In this document: piece by piece, positions 1 through 8,025 of the stretch
Layout of the letters: each line of letters opens with the position of its first letter
Numbering within the stretch: the stretch's first letter is position 1
Notes under the pieces: generated by a model
The model's input: only the letters and a program-made list of their open reading frames with translations
Database searches by the model: none
What the model was told of the DNA's origin: nothing
Assembly (NCBI GenBank): GCA_002352635.1
Contig: DEIT01000193.1
Span: 11,545 to 66,685 of the forward strand
Source: Hyphomicrobiaceae bacterium UBA2767
GTDB lineage: Bacteria > Pseudomonadota > Alphaproteobacteria > Rhizobiales > Methyloligellaceae
Direction of reading: 5' to 3'
DNA: 55,141 nucleotides
Position numbers and translations under genes: made by a program

Positions 1-1307
1 GCGGCGGGTCCCATCATATCGAACTGCGCGGTGGGGTAGGCAACGATGGCGTCAGGCTCCATCGTCTTGCCGGCCAGGGCCAGGTAGGCGAGACCGATCG
101 CCTTGCGAACGACAATTGTAACAATTGGCACCGTCGTTGCGATCATGGTGTTGAGAAACCGGGAGGCCAGGGAAACCATGCGCTGATTCTCTATATCCGG
201 TCCGACGATGAACCCTGGACAATCCGTCAGGAAAACGAGGGGGATGTGATATGCGTCGCACAGCTCCACAAACTTGCGCATCTTCCGGATTCCCTTGTCA
301 TCAAGCGCTCCGGCCAAATGCTTCGGCTGGTTGGCGATAATACCGACGGACTCGCCATCGACCCGCGCCCATGTGGTGATGACGTTGCGGCCATAAAATT
401 CCTTGTAATGAAAGACCTCTCCGCCGTCGACGAACAATTTGATCAATTGATTCATATCGTAAGCGCGGCGCATATTTTCCGTAACGATTTCTGTAATTTT
501 TTTGCGCCCTTCCGGGGTTTCTATCGGTGCCGGTTTTGGTTCGGCCCTGAGTGGCAGTTCCCAGCAGTTGTGGGGGAAATAGGACAGGAACTCCCGGATG
601 GACCGCAGGCAGTCTTCGTCATCTTCCGCCATGTAATCGACCTGGCCGGTAACTTTGGTTGCTTTCTCGGCGCCGCCAATCTCATCCGCTGAGACATCGT
701 GGCCGATTCCAACCTTGACGACCGGCGGGCCCGACATTCCCATAAAACCCGTATTTTTTACGATGGTGACGAAGTCGGACTGCATCGCGGTAAATGACGG
801 GCCGCCAAAGCATGGCCCCATAAAACCCGCTATCACCGGAGCGCGGCCCGAAAGCCGGTAGTGTTCGCGAAATCTGTGTCCAATGCCGGCGGCCATAGCC
901 CCATTGGCTTCCTGGAAGCGTCCGGCGCCGGCCTCCATAAGCGCGATATAGGGGGCGCTGTGCTCATGTGCCAAATGGCGGATGCGTGCGGTCTTCGCCT
1001 CGGCGACCCGGCCACGTGTGCCTGCAAGAACAGTCGCATCTTCGGATGTAACATAGACAAGGCGGCCGTCTATCTTGCCCCAGCCCGCGACGAGGCCATC
1101 GGCAGGTGTGCGGCCGCGCAGGTCGGCATGCTGACTGCGCCCAAGTACGCCGATTTCAACAAATGTGGAAGGATCAAGAAGAAGTTCAATGCGCTCACGA
1201 GCCGTGAGCTTGTTCTTCGCATGGAGCTGATTGATTTTTTCCTCCCCCCCCATCGCCTGACCTTTGCGGCGATAACGCTCCAGTTTCTTTATCGTTTGTT
1301 CTTCCAT
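1..1307 (-). CDS. Acyl-CoA carboxylase carboxyltransferase subunit (partial, runs off left edge)
   Basis: This is the carboxyltransferase (beta) subunit of a biotin-dependent acyl-CoA carboxylase of the propionyl-CoA carboxylase/methylmalonyl-CoA decarboxylase type. It moves CO2 between carboxybiotin and an acyl-CoA. The reverse strand is open for 435 codons from ATG at 1307 to the window edge. The N-terminus has a helical stretch followed by KLTARERIELLLDP, the hallmark of this family. GPCFGGPSF and later GFIVGP-type glycine-rich crotonase-fold loops follow. About 80 residues are missing beyond the edge compared with the usual 510-520. It diverges from a free biotin carrier gene at 1530, and a free biotin carboxylase lies at 29558, so the three may form one enzyme. 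The substrate cannot be read from the sequence; propionyl-CoA would fit the branched-chain context. The family call is firm and the substrate is inference. Confidence 0.88.
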   Translation of the reverse strand, partial: MEEQTIKKLERYRRKGQAMGGEEKINQLHAKNKLTARERIELLLDPSTFVEIGVLGRSQHADLRGRTPADGLVAGWGKIDGRLVYVTSEDATVLAGTRGRVAEAKTARIRHLAHEHSAPYIALMEAGAGRFQEANGAMAAGIGHRFREHYRLSGRAPVIAGFMGPCFGGPSFTAMQSDFVTIVKNTGFMGMSGPPVVKVGIGHDVSADEIGGAEKATKVTGQVDYMAEDDEDCLRSIREFLSYFPHNCWELPLRAEPKPAPIETPEGRKKITEIVTENMRRAYDMNQLIKLFVDGGEVFHYKEFYGRNVITTWARVDGESVGIIANQPKHLAGALDDKGIRKMRKFVELCDAYHIPLVFLTDCPGFIVGPDIENQRMVSLASRFLNTMIATTVPIVTIVVRKAIGLAYLALAGKTMEPDAIVAYPTAQFDMMGPA

Positions 1308-1394
1308 ATTTCAGATACCTTTTTATCTCGAAACCCTGTTCCCAAGAATGGGCTATGCGGTTAGGGGCGAATCGTAATTTACCTTCCGGACGAT

Positions 1395-1422
1395 GGATAT
1401 TACTTTGGATATTATCTTATCC
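1395..1422. promoter_or_regulatory. Direct and inverted GGATA repeats in a divergent promoter region
   Basis: GGATATTA occurs twice, at 1395-1402 and 1407-1414. The second copy also pairs with TATCC at 1418-1422 (GGATA, 6-base gap, TATCC). The repeats lie between the divergent carboxyltransferase and biotin-carrier genes in an AT-rich stretch. They could be protein-binding half-sites or chance in AT-rich DNA. Confidence 0.3.
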
Positions 1423-1441
1423 CATAATGTTATATGCAATC

Positions 1442-1464
1442 TCAATACATTTTGCCTGTATTGA
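1442..1464. promoter_or_regulatory. Perfect 8-bp inverted repeat, candidate operator
   Basis: TCAATACA at 1442-1449 and TGTATTGA at 1457-1464 are exact reverse complements separated by seven bases. The dyad sits between the divergent carboxyltransferase (start 1307) and biotin-carrier (start 1530) genes, 66 bases upstream of the latter. Size and symmetry suit a dimeric repressor such as a TetR- or GntR-type protein. The cognate regulator is not identified. Confidence 0.5.
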
Positions 1465-1529
1465 ATCGTAATGATAGTAGCGCAAGCCTCGAATTGGGGT
1501 AATAATGAAAAGCTAGGAGGACTGATCAT

Positions 1530-1757
1530 ATGGAGAACGTTGATACGGTATCATCCGTGACTGGAGTAGTTTGGAAGATCGAAAAAAAGATCGGAGATTC
1601 CGTCGACGAAGGCGAGCAGATCATGATCTTGGAATCTATGAAAATGGAAATCCCTGTGGAGGCTCCAGCCGGAGGAAAGATTATCAGCATCAATGTCAAC
1701 GAAGGCGATGGAGTTGAAGAGAATCAGATTATCGCCGTGATCGAGGCGGCGGGCTGA
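1530..1757 (+). CDS. Free-standing biotin carboxyl carrier protein (75 aa)
   Basis: This is a small biotinyl/lipoyl-domain protein that carries carboxybiotin between a biotin carboxylase and a carboxyltransferase. The biotinylation motif ESMKMEIP is at residues 35-42, with Lys38 as the predicted biotin site. The whole protein is one biotinyl domain with the usual GxV...GD.V..G start and no linker or N-terminal extension, unlike the roughly 150-residue AccB. It starts at ATG 1530 with a strong AGGAGG at 1515-1520. It is transcribed away from the carboxyltransferase at 1-1307. The matching stand-alone biotin carboxylase appears to be the one at 29558, about 28 kb away, since that protein lacks a carrier domain. 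The identity is secure; partner assignment is inference. Confidence 0.92.
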   Translation: MENVDTVSSVTGVVWKIEKKIGDSVDEGEQIMILESMKMEIPVEAPAGGKIISINVNEGDGVEENQIIAVIEAAG

Positions 1758-1807
1758 ATGCGGCCGCACAGCTCCAACGTCGCGTGACGGAATTCTCAGG
1801 TTCTTTC

Positions 1808-2323
1808 TCAGGAACTCAGGTCGGGAGTCACTTCTTTCAGACCGGCGTAATTGCCATCGTGATAAACAAGCGGCAGCCCCCTGTCAGATAACCGCAACTC
1901 CACGATTCGACCCAGAAATATGGTGTGTGTTCCTACGTCGATCCGAGAATCCACTTCGGCGTCAAAGTTCACGAGGGCGTTACGGATGGCGGGGGCGCCA
2001 GTTGCAAGCGTATCCCAGTCGCAGAGTTTGAAACGCGCGTCCCTGTCCAGGGTCATGAAGTTTGTCGCAGTTTCAAACTGCTGCTCGTCAAGAACGCTTA
2101 CGCAAAACCGACTGCCCTCGGCTATCGTTTTGTGCATCTGCGCAGCCCGGTTGATGCAAATCAGCAATGTCGGTGGATCGGCGCATACAGAACATACAGC
2201 CGTAGCCAGCATTCCTCTTGGTTTGCCATCGACCATCGCCGAGATGACGTTCACCGCCGCCGCAAGATGACGCATTCCATTTTTGAAATCTTCTGAGGTG
2301 ATACCTGACATTTCCTTATCCAC
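1808..2323 (-). CDS. Flavin reductase family protein (FMN-binding split barrel)
   Basis: This is a 171-residue flavin reductase of the HpaC/RutF type. Such enzymes use NAD(P)H to reduce free FMN or FAD for a separate monooxygenase. The conserved opening (residues 11-60) has the family pattern of a phosphate-binding segment before DPPTLLICIN, and GTHTIFLGRI at 131-140 corresponds to the GDH-type NADH/flavin motif, here GTH. The GTG at 2323 overlaps the upstream CoA-transferase stop by eight bases (GTGGATAA), which implies translational coupling. ATG at 2311 is an alternative start. No oxygenase gene is adjacent. Possible partners are the three ACAD-fold proteins at 27072, 36121 and 45264. A second flavin reductase lies at 35577. 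Confidence 0.82.
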   Translation of the reverse strand: MDKEMSGITSEDFKNGMRHLAAAVNVISAMVDGKPRGMLATAVCSVCADPPTLLICINRAAQMHKTIAEGSRFCVSVLDEQQFETATNFMTLDRDARFKLCDWDTLATGAPAIRNALVNFDAEVDSRIDVGTHTIFLGRIVELRLSDRGLPLVYHDGNYAGLKEVTPDLSS

Positions 2324-3524
2324 TTGCCGCTTGAGTTTTAGGTGTTTTATTGGTCTTTGTCAGCGCATCCGATAAGACGCCCTCGTCCAGCAGGCGGCGA
2401 ACGAGTTCTGAATCGCATCCCCAGTCGCTAAGCGCCGAGGTCGTATCGGCGCCTGATTCACGAGGCGGCCCCTGAACGGCACCAGGAGTGCGGGAAAACC
2501 GCGGCGCCGGTGCAGGTTGCCGAACTCCGCAAACATCGACAAACATTTCGCGGGCGCGATTGTGAGTATCCTCAATTGCCTCGCTCATGGACAAGACCGG
2601 CGCAAGACACGCTTCGCCATCACCGGCGAGATGGATCCATTCGTCGCGTGTTTTCTGCCGGATTGAGTCAGCGATTGCGTGGCTAATTGCCGGCCATTTT
2701 GTGCGGTCGTTCTGCTTATCAATGAACGATTGCGGAAGTTTCAAAAGGCGCACCAGCTCAGAAAAAAACTTGGGTTCAATTGCACCGATAGCGACATATT
2801 CATTGTCAGCAGTTTCATAGCACCCATAAAATGGCGCGCCACCATCGATAACATTTGCGCCCCGTTCCTCTGACCATTGACCCGTTGCGAGCATTTCGAA
2901 AATCATCGTCATCATATTGGCAGTGGCGTCGACCATTGCGGTGTCAACTATTTGTCCTTTCCCGGACTTCGACGCTTCGAACGCCGCCGCGACGAGACCA
3001 AATGCCAAGAACAGGGCGCCGCCAAAATCTCCCACGAGATTGAGTGGCGGCACTGGCGGCCCGTCGGCTTGCCCGATTCCCGCAAGGACGCCGGTCGTGG
3101 CGATATAGTTGATGTCATGTCCGGGAAGGGTGGCGCGCGGACCGCTCTGGCCCCACCCGGTCATGCGGCCATAAACAATATGGGGACTTTTCGTTAAAAC
3201 GTCGCCTGGCCCCAGACCAAGACGCTCCATTACGCCGGGGCGCATGCCCTCGATCAATATATCGGCCTCGGCAGTGAGATTCAAAATCAATTCGCTTGCG
3301 CCTGGCTTTTTAAGATCAATTGCAACAGAAGGCCGGCCCCTGTGCATAAAACTGGAGCGGCTGCTTGCAGGGCTCGATGATGTTTCAATGCGGTCGAAAC
3401 GCAGGACTTCGGCTCCAAGATCCGAGAGCAACATGCTGCAATAAGGGCCAGGACCGATGCTTGCGATTTCGAGCACTCGAATGCCCGACAGTGGTCCTGC
3501 AGCATTGCTTTTTGGTGACGACAT
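2316..3524 (-). CDS. CaiB/BaiF CoA-transferase family, alpha-methylacyl-CoA racemase-like
   Basis: This 402-residue class III CoA-transferase-fold protein most resembles alpha-methylacyl-CoA racemase, which epimerises 2-methyl-branched acyl-CoAs so that S-specific dehydrogenases can act. The N-terminus reads GIRVLEIASIGPGP (14-27) and then SDLGAEVLRFDR, typical of racemases. Two residues match the acid/base pair of the mycobacterial racemase: His136 in GHDINY and Asp166 in GDFGGA, the same 30-residue spacing as His126/Asp156. Start ATG 3524 follows GAGGAAAG. It is the first gene of a leftward pair with a flavin reductase, and it diverges from the acyl-CoA dehydrogenase at 3706. A racemase beside an ACAD, MFE-2-type SDR and SCP-x thiolase supports methyl-branched chain oxidation. 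True CoA transfer is the alternative. Confidence 0.82.
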   Translation of the reverse strand: MSSPKSNAAGPLSGIRVLEIASIGPGPYCSMLLSDLGAEVLRFDRIETSSSPASSRSSFMHRGRPSVAIDLKKPGASELILNLTAEADILIEGMRPGVMERLGLGPGDVLTKSPHIVYGRMTGWGQSGPRATLPGHDINYIATTGVLAGIGQADGPPVPPLNLVGDFGGALFLAFGLVAAAFEASKSGKGQIVDTAMVDATANMMTMIFEMLATGQWSEERGANVIDGGAPFYGCYETADNEYVAIGAIEPKFFSELVRLLKLPQSFIDKQNDRTKWPAISHAIADSIRQKTRDEWIHLAGDGEACLAPVLSMSEAIEDTHNRAREMFVDVCGVRQPAPAPRFSRTPGAVQGPPRESGADTTSALSDWGCDSELVRRLLDEGVLSDALTKTNKTPKTQAASG

Positions 3525-3578
3525 GCTTTCCTCGATTTGTGCAGTACTCAGGAAATTGTGTGGACTTTGAAGCTATTA

Positions 3579-3597
3579 ACATTGCCCTCCGCAATGT
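3579..3597. promoter_or_regulatory. Perfect inverted repeat ACATTGC-N5-GCAATGT, candidate operator
   Basis: The arms ACATTGC (3579-3585) and GCAATGT (3591-3597) pair perfectly around CCTCC. The inner TTGC-N5-GCAA also fits a T-N11-A LysR-type pattern. It lies between the divergent racemase-like gene (start 3524) and the acyl-CoA dehydrogenase (start 3706), where one protein could control both directions. The regulator is unknown. Confidence 0.5.
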
Positions 3598-3610
3598 ATC
3601 ATATTTCATG

Positions 3611-3641
3611 TTGACAATGAAAGCACATTTAAGCGTTATTT
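3611..3641 (+). promoter_or_regulatory. Possible sigma70 promoter for the 3706 operon
   Basis: A consensus TTGACA at 3611-3616 is followed after about 18-19 bases by GTTATT/TTATTT (3635-3641), a weak -10. It is 65-95 bases upstream of the acyl-CoA dehydrogenase start and just downstream of the dyad at 3579. The -35 is good and the -10 is poor. Confidence 0.35.
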
Positions 3642-3643
3642 AT

Positions 3644-3658
3644 GGGTACAATTTACCC
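3644..3658. promoter_or_regulatory. Inverted repeat GGGTA-N5-TACCC
   Basis: GGGTA (3644-3648) and TACCC (3654-3658) flank CAATT. The dyad lies just downstream of a TTGACA-led promoter candidate and 48 bases before the acyl-CoA dehydrogenase start, a typical repressor position. It differs in sequence from the dyad at 3579. Confidence 0.35.
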
Positions 3659-3705
3659 GTCAGGATTAGGTAATCTTTTCAACGCAGCCCAATCAGGGAA
3701 ATAGC

Positions 3706-4860
3706 ATGAATTTTGAAATGACACCGAGGCAATTGGAACTTATTGAGACCGCACGTGAAGCATACGCGAGAAAACTAGAGCCCCTCGCGGGCGATAGGAG
3801 TGTTGAAGGCACTTGGAAGCTCCGTAAGGCAATGGCAGAGCAGGGCTTTTTAGGCCTCAACATGCCGACAGATCTGGGTGGTGTGGGTTTGCCACTGCTG
3901 GATACGCTTATGGTCATACAAACTCTTCACGCCTGTTCGTCGGCCGTCGGCAGCCTGGCGCATCGGACATCCACAGGTGCTTGCGGTGCGATTGAGGCTT
4001 ATGGCACGCCGGAACAGCGCGAGAAATACATTCGTGGAATTTGTTCTGGCGAGTTAGGAATTTCGATCGGTATTACGGAGCCGGAGGCAGGCTCGGCAGC
4101 GACAGCAATGCGGACCAGAGCCGAGATAGACGGTGATGAAGTCGTAATCAATGGCAGCAAACAGTTCGTCAGCAGCATTAACACCAATGATTATACGGTG
4201 GTTTACTGCCGTTTCGGAACCACGGGTCGGTCTTCGGACATCGGAGCGGTTATCGTTCCCCATGATGCGCCGGGTTTCAGTCGCTCGAACGGTACCATTA
4301 ACATGGCCGACGAGCTGCTGTTCGAGCTCTATTTTGATGAGTGCCGTGTGCCCAAATCCAACATCCTGCTCGACGGCAGCGCGTTTGGAAAACTAATCAG
4401 CGTTTATAACGCTGAGCGACTGGGGAGCATCTCGCGTTTACTCGGCGCTGCGCAGGCCGCATACGAATATGCGCTTGCCTATTCCAAGGAACGGCATCAG
4501 TTCAATCGCCCAATTAGCGATTTCCAGGGCATTCAATGGATGCTTGCGGAAATGCGGATCAAACTCGATGCGGCACAGTTGCTCGTATACCGGGCAGCCG
4601 CTACGGCCGGGGCGACGGGTCTGCCGGAACCGCTTGAGACCTCGATTGCCAAGGTTTTCACTGCCAAAGCCGCAAAAGAGATCTGTGACGATGCGATCCA
4701 GATTCTAGGCGCAAACGGCTACACGAAGGAATATCCGCTGGTGCACCGCTACGCCGAGGTGCGTGGCGGGTCAATCTATGGCGGTACGCTTCAGATACAC
4801 AAGAACATGATCGCGGCAAAGATTCTCGATCGCCCAATAAGCCAATGGAAGAAGGATTAG
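3706..4860 (+). CDS. Acyl-CoA dehydrogenase with relocated catalytic base
   Basis: This 384-residue flavoprotein has the full acyl-CoA dehydrogenase fold and should form the alpha,beta-double bond of an acyl-CoA using FAD. GITEPEAGSAA (122-132) is the FAD/substrate loop and KERHQFNRPISDFQ (261-274) is the conserved FAD-binding helix region. At the usual catalytic position (IYEGT) it reads IYGGT, so the Glu is Gly359. It carries AERLGS with Glu237 at the place where isovaleryl-CoA dehydrogenase has its base (Glu254). That arrangement is typical of dehydrogenases for branched substrates. Start ATG 3706 follows AGGGA. It leads an operon with a hydratase, rhodanese and hydrolase, and diverges from a racemase-like gene. 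The family is certain and the branched substrate is inference. Confidence 0.9.
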   Translation: MNFEMTPRQLELIETAREAYARKLEPLAGDRSVEGTWKLRKAMAEQGFLGLNMPTDLGGVGLPLLDTLMVIQTLHACSSAVGSLAHRTSTGACGAIEAYGTPEQREKYIRGICSGELGISIGITEPEAGSAATAMRTRAEIDGDEVVINGSKQFVSSINTNDYTVVYCRFGTTGRSSDIGAVIVPHDAPGFSRSNGTINMADELLFELYFDECRVPKSNILLDGSAFGKLISVYNAERLGSISRLLGAAQAAYEYALAYSKERHQFNRPISDFQGIQWMLAEMRIKLDAAQLLVYRAAATAGATGLPEPLETSIAKVFTAKAAKEICDDAIQILGANGYTKEYPLVHRYAEVRGGSIYGGTLQIHKNMIAAKILDRPISQWKKD

Positions 4861-4872
4861 GGGAGGCATTTC

Positions 4873-5334
4873 GTGTCGGAAATTGATCGCTCGCTGATTG
4901 GCTCGCAGTCCGAGCTGTTTGTAGTTGAGGTTGAAAAAGGCGCTATTCGCAAGTTAGCCGAGGCCATCGGTGACCCGAATCCCGTTTACAGGGATGCGGA
5001 TGAAGCGATGGCTCAAGGGTATGCTGGCATTATCGCGCCGCCGACCTTTCCCGTGACATTCTTTCCGCCTGAAGAGCCCGAATGGACGCGTGATCTCGAT
5101 CGGCGCAGGATTCTGGCCGGCGAGCAGCGGTTTCTGTACTCGCGCCCGATCATAGCAGGGGACGTATTGACGTGCCGCGTGATCTTCCTCGGTGTCGATG
5201 ACAAGCAAGGGAAGTCAGGCAAAATGGAGCTGTTGTACCAGGAGATCGTCGGAGAGGGCGCGGATGGCAATCACGTCTTTTCCAATACGAAGACGACTGT
5301 TTACAAGGAAGCGGTAGGTTTGCTTAAGAAGTGA
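4873..5334 (+). CDS. MaoC-type hot-dog dehydratase, N-terminal (HadA-like) type
   Basis: This 153-residue protein matches the FAS1-like/MaoC N-terminal hot-dog domain. In HadAB-type enzymes this domain forms the non-catalytic or substrate-binding half of a (3R)-hydroxyacyl dehydratase/enoyl hydratase. Motifs visible are AIGDPNPVYRDADEA (around 36-50) and GYAGIIAPPTFPV (around 54-66). The HDxxHxD-like catalytic motif of a true hydratase 2 is absent. The start is GTG 4873 with GGGGAGG just upstream, 12 bases after the dehydrogenase stop, so the two are clearly in one operon. The catalytic half is likely the MaoC protein at 28253, which does carry the Asp/His motif. It may be a homodimer on its own; that cannot be told from sequence. 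Confidence 0.8.
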   Translation: MSEIDRSLIGSQSELFVVEVEKGAIRKLAEAIGDPNPVYRDADEAMAQGYAGIIAPPTFPVTFFPPEEPEWTRDLDRRRILAGEQRFLYSRPIIAGDVLTCRVIFLGVDDKQGKSGKMELLYQEIVGEGADGNHVFSNTKTTVYKEAVGLLKK

Positions 5335-5382
5335 ATACCGCTTAGTTCCACATAGCTCCTCACCAAACCGGATTAACATGTC

Positions 5383-7002
5383 ATGAAAACCATAAACGCT
5401 ACAAAACTAGATGAGATGCTGGGATCGTCGGAAGGCGCCTGGCCGGTCCGAAAATGGGCGTTTTTCGATGTCCGCGAAGTTGGCGAGAGCCAAAAGGGCC
5501 ATATCTCAACCGCGACATTCTTACCCCGGCGCATGATCGAGTACCGGCTATCCGAGCTCGTGTCGGCGCCGGCTACGCCTATAATCCTCTATGATGATGG
5601 CGAAGGGGATATACGGGCCAGCTGTGCCGCAAAAACAATGGCCGACCTGGGCTACACGGATGTTACGTGCCTGGTAGGCGGCTATGCGGGATGGAAACAG
5701 GCGGGATTTGAAGAGGTTACCGGCTGGAATGTTCCGAGCAAGGATTTCGGCGAACAAGTCCTGGTTACCAGCAATGTACCTTACCTGAACTCAAACGAGC
5801 TTGCGGGGCGGCTTGAAGCGGGTGAAAATATCGGCATTTTTGACGTCCGCACACCGGGCGAATTTCGAGAAGCATCGTTGCCGGCCAGCGTATGCGCTCC
5901 TTCATTCGAATGGGCGCTGCACGCCAAAGACCTCAACGATAATTTTGACACCATTGTCATTCACTGCGCCGGCCGAACGAGATCGATCATCGGCGCGGCA
6001 ACGGCCAGCCTCCTTGGATTGAAGAACCTGTGGTCCCTTGAAAACGGGACGATGGGTTGGATCCTCTCCGACCATGAACTTGCATCGAACCAGACGCGCG
6101 TACTTGGCGCGCCGAGTGAAGAGAGCCTTTCCGATTCGGCTGAGCGGGCTCAAGAACTCGCGGAGTCGCTGGGTGTAAAATATATGAGCCCGAAGGAGTT
6201 GAAGACACGTCTCGATGATCGCTCGAGGAATTCGCTTTATATTTTTGACGCGCGCGATGGCGACGGCTACCAACAGGAGCATATCTCCAGCAGTATCTGG
6301 TTGCCTGGGGGGCAGGCCTGTCAACGCACAGACGATTTTGCGGCTGTGCCGGGATCTCCGATTGTTTTCGTCGACGATGACGATGCACGGGCCCTCGTTA
6401 CCGCATATTGGTTCCTCCGTATGGGTTTCCCGGATGTCTCTATTTTGAAGGGGGGCATTAAAGCCTGGCAGGACGAGGGATATATCGTAAAAACGGGGCG
6501 TGACCGGCCGGAGCCGCTTGGGCTCGAGGACGCAAAGGCCCGCAGCGTGGCGTTAGATTGTGCGGACTTGCAAAAGGCCGTGGGCTCAGACAATCCACCC
6601 ATTGTGATCGACGTTGGAGCCAGCAAACGAGTTGCCGCCTGTCACATACAGGACGCCAAGTGGATTCCACGCGGTTATCTCGAAGCGCAAATAGGCAATT
6701 TCGCTGACAAGTCAAAACCCGTTGCGGTCACCGCATGGGAACCTCAGCAGGCGGCGTTCGCCGCTGCTGCGTTGGCAGATGCTGGATACCAGCACGTGAC
6801 GTGGCTTACCGCTCCAGGCAAGGAATGGAAAGAGGCGCTGCCAACCACAACAGGCTTGCCCGAAGATGCAACTGAGGTTGCTGATACTCTGGCCATTCCC
6901 TACCGCGAGAGCAAGGAGCGGATGCTCGAATATCTCGAATGGGAAGAGGAACTTGGAAAAAAACACATGAGCTCAGCGGCCAAGCAGGAAACGGTGAAAT
7001 AA
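5383..7002 (+). CDS. Four-domain rhodanese-like sulfurtransferase, one active-site Cys
   Basis: This 539-residue protein is built of four rhodanese domains at roughly 10-105, 135-230, 270-365 and 390-485. Rhodaneses carry sulfur as a persulfide on a loop cysteine. Only domain 2 keeps the cysteine: HCAGRTRS at 194-201 with Cys195. The matching loops read LYDDGEGD in domain 1 (Asp), VDDDDAR in domain 3 (Asp) and AWEPQQA in domain 4 (Trp), so these domains are probably structural. A conserved tail RMLEYLEWEEELGKK (513-527) recurs in the paralog at 32466. It sits between a hydratase and an alpha/beta hydrolase, and its stop overlaps the hydrolase start by one base. Its role in an acyl-CoA pathway is unclear; handling of released sulfur is one idea. 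Confidence 0.88.
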   Translation: MKTINATKLDEMLGSSEGAWPVRKWAFFDVREVGESQKGHISTATFLPRRMIEYRLSELVSAPATPIILYDDGEGDIRASCAAKTMADLGYTDVTCLVGGYAGWKQAGFEEVTGWNVPSKDFGEQVLVTSNVPYLNSNELAGRLEAGENIGIFDVRTPGEFREASLPASVCAPSFEWALHAKDLNDNFDTIVIHCAGRTRSIIGAATASLLGLKNLWSLENGTMGWILSDHELASNQTRVLGAPSEESLSDSAERAQELAESLGVKYMSPKELKTRLDDRSRNSLYIFDARDGDGYQQEHISSSIWLPGGQACQRTDDFAAVPGSPIVFVDDDDARALVTAYWFLRMGFPDVSILKGGIKAWQDEGYIVKTGRDRPEPLGLEDAKARSVALDCADLQKAVGSDNPPIVIDVGASKRVAACHIQDAKWIPRGYLEAQIGNFADKSKPVAVTAWEPQQAAFAAAALADAGYQHVTWLTAPGKEWKEALPTTTGLPEDATEVADTLAIPYRESKERMLEYLEWEEELGKKHMSSAAKQETVK

Positions 7003-7850
7003 TGAGCGTTCGGTCGTGTGTTGGCCCTGCCGATATCGAGTGGCTCGAGAACGAGGCAATTCTCCACCGCACGCCTTGCGGGACTGGAAATCTCACATGG
7101 CGTCAGTGGGGCAAAGGACCACCGCTCATATTGTTGCATGGCGGGTTCGGCTCCTGGAAGCACTGGGTGCGCAACGTCGGGGAGCTCTCGAAGAGCTTCA
7201 CCGTATACGCTGCTGATCTGCCGGGACTTGGCGACTCCGATCCTGGACCCGAGCCTATCACAGCGCGGACGCTGGCAGCTATTTTCAGCGAAGGCATTGA
7301 TCGTTTGGTTGGCAAGGACGAGCGGATGTACGTCGGTGCATTCTCGCTTGGTGCGGCCATTTCCGCACCTCTGATTTGTATGTTAGGCGATCGTGTCCGT
7401 CATGCGATCCTCATCGGTCCAGGTGGACTTGGTTCGCTATGGCATAATTCTATTGAGAAACTGCGCCGCCGCTCCTCGACCATGACGGAGGAGGAACAGC
7501 GGGAAGTCATTCACTACAATCTGGCTTTTTCAATGATTGCCAACCGTGAACTGATCGACGAAGACACGATATCGCTTCAATTCGAGTTGTTGGCTCAGAA
7601 GCGACGATTGATCGGATTGCCAATCTCGAAATCGTCCATTGTCTTCGACTGCCTGCCGGAAATAGGTAATCGAACGACATTTGTATGGGGCGAACACGAT
7701 CCATACCCCACTCCAGATTTGAAGGCAGTCATTAAAAAATTCCATGGCGATGTTCCTGGAGTGGACATTCGTATCATAGACGGCGTTGGTCATTGGGCGA
7801 ATTTTGAAGCGGATGAAATCGTTTCGGACATGTTTCGTGACATGCTTTGA
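7002..7850 (+). CDS. Alpha/beta hydrolase (meta-cleavage-hydrolase-like)
   Basis: This 282-residue alpha/beta hydrolase has a recognisable catalytic triad: Ser115 in GAFSLGA, Asp233 in GEHDPYP and His264 in GVGHWANF. LLHGGFGSWKHW (44-55) forms the oxyanion loop, and a lid of about 80 residues follows the nucleophile. The pattern resembles carbon-carbon bond hydrolases of aromatic and steroid ring degradation and simple esterases equally well. The start is ATG 7002, overlapping the rhodanese TAA by one base. It is the last gene of the operon begun at 3706. A paralog with the same HGGFGSW-HWVR signature is at 28683. A thioesterase role in releasing CoA is also possible. The fold is certain and the reaction is not known. 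Confidence 0.85.
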   Translation: MSVRSCVGPADIEWLENEAILHRTPCGTGNLTWRQWGKGPPLILLHGGFGSWKHWVRNVGELSKSFTVYAADLPGLGDSDPGPEPITARTLAAIFSEGIDRLVGKDERMYVGAFSLGAAISAPLICMLGDRVRHAILIGPGGLGSLWHNSIEKLRRRSSTMTEEEQREVIHYNLAFSMIANRELIDEDTISLQFELLAQKRRLIGLPISKSSIVFDCLPEIGNRTTFVWGEHDPYPTPDLKAVIKKFHGDVPGVDIRIIDGVGHWANFEADEIVSDMFRDML

Positions 7851-7887
7851 ATCGATTCATTTAAATGATATTGTATCTATCAATAGC

Positions 7888-7903
7888 GCCACATTAAGGT
7901 GGC
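7888..7903. promoter_or_regulatory. Small inverted repeat GCCAC-N6-GTGGC upstream of the HMGS-like gene
   Basis: GCCAC (7888-7892) and GTGGC (7899-7903) pair around ATTAAG in the 175-base gap between the hydrolase (stop 7850) and the synthase-like gene (start 8026). No T-run follows, so an operator is more likely than a terminator. This is weak evidence. Confidence 0.25.
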
Positions 7904-8025
7904 AATTCATTAAATGCCCGTGACGGATGGTTTAAAAAGCAAACACTTGAGGAGCTGATGCGTGTCGGCTCCAACCGGCACATGCCACGTGTTGAGCGCC
8001 AGAAGTTTCGGATTAGGGGAAGAGA

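Noticed and set aside
246..1364. Several forward open frames of 68-167 codons near the left edge
   Set aside because: They lie opposite the carboxyltransferase gene, which is open to the edge and shows clear family motifs.
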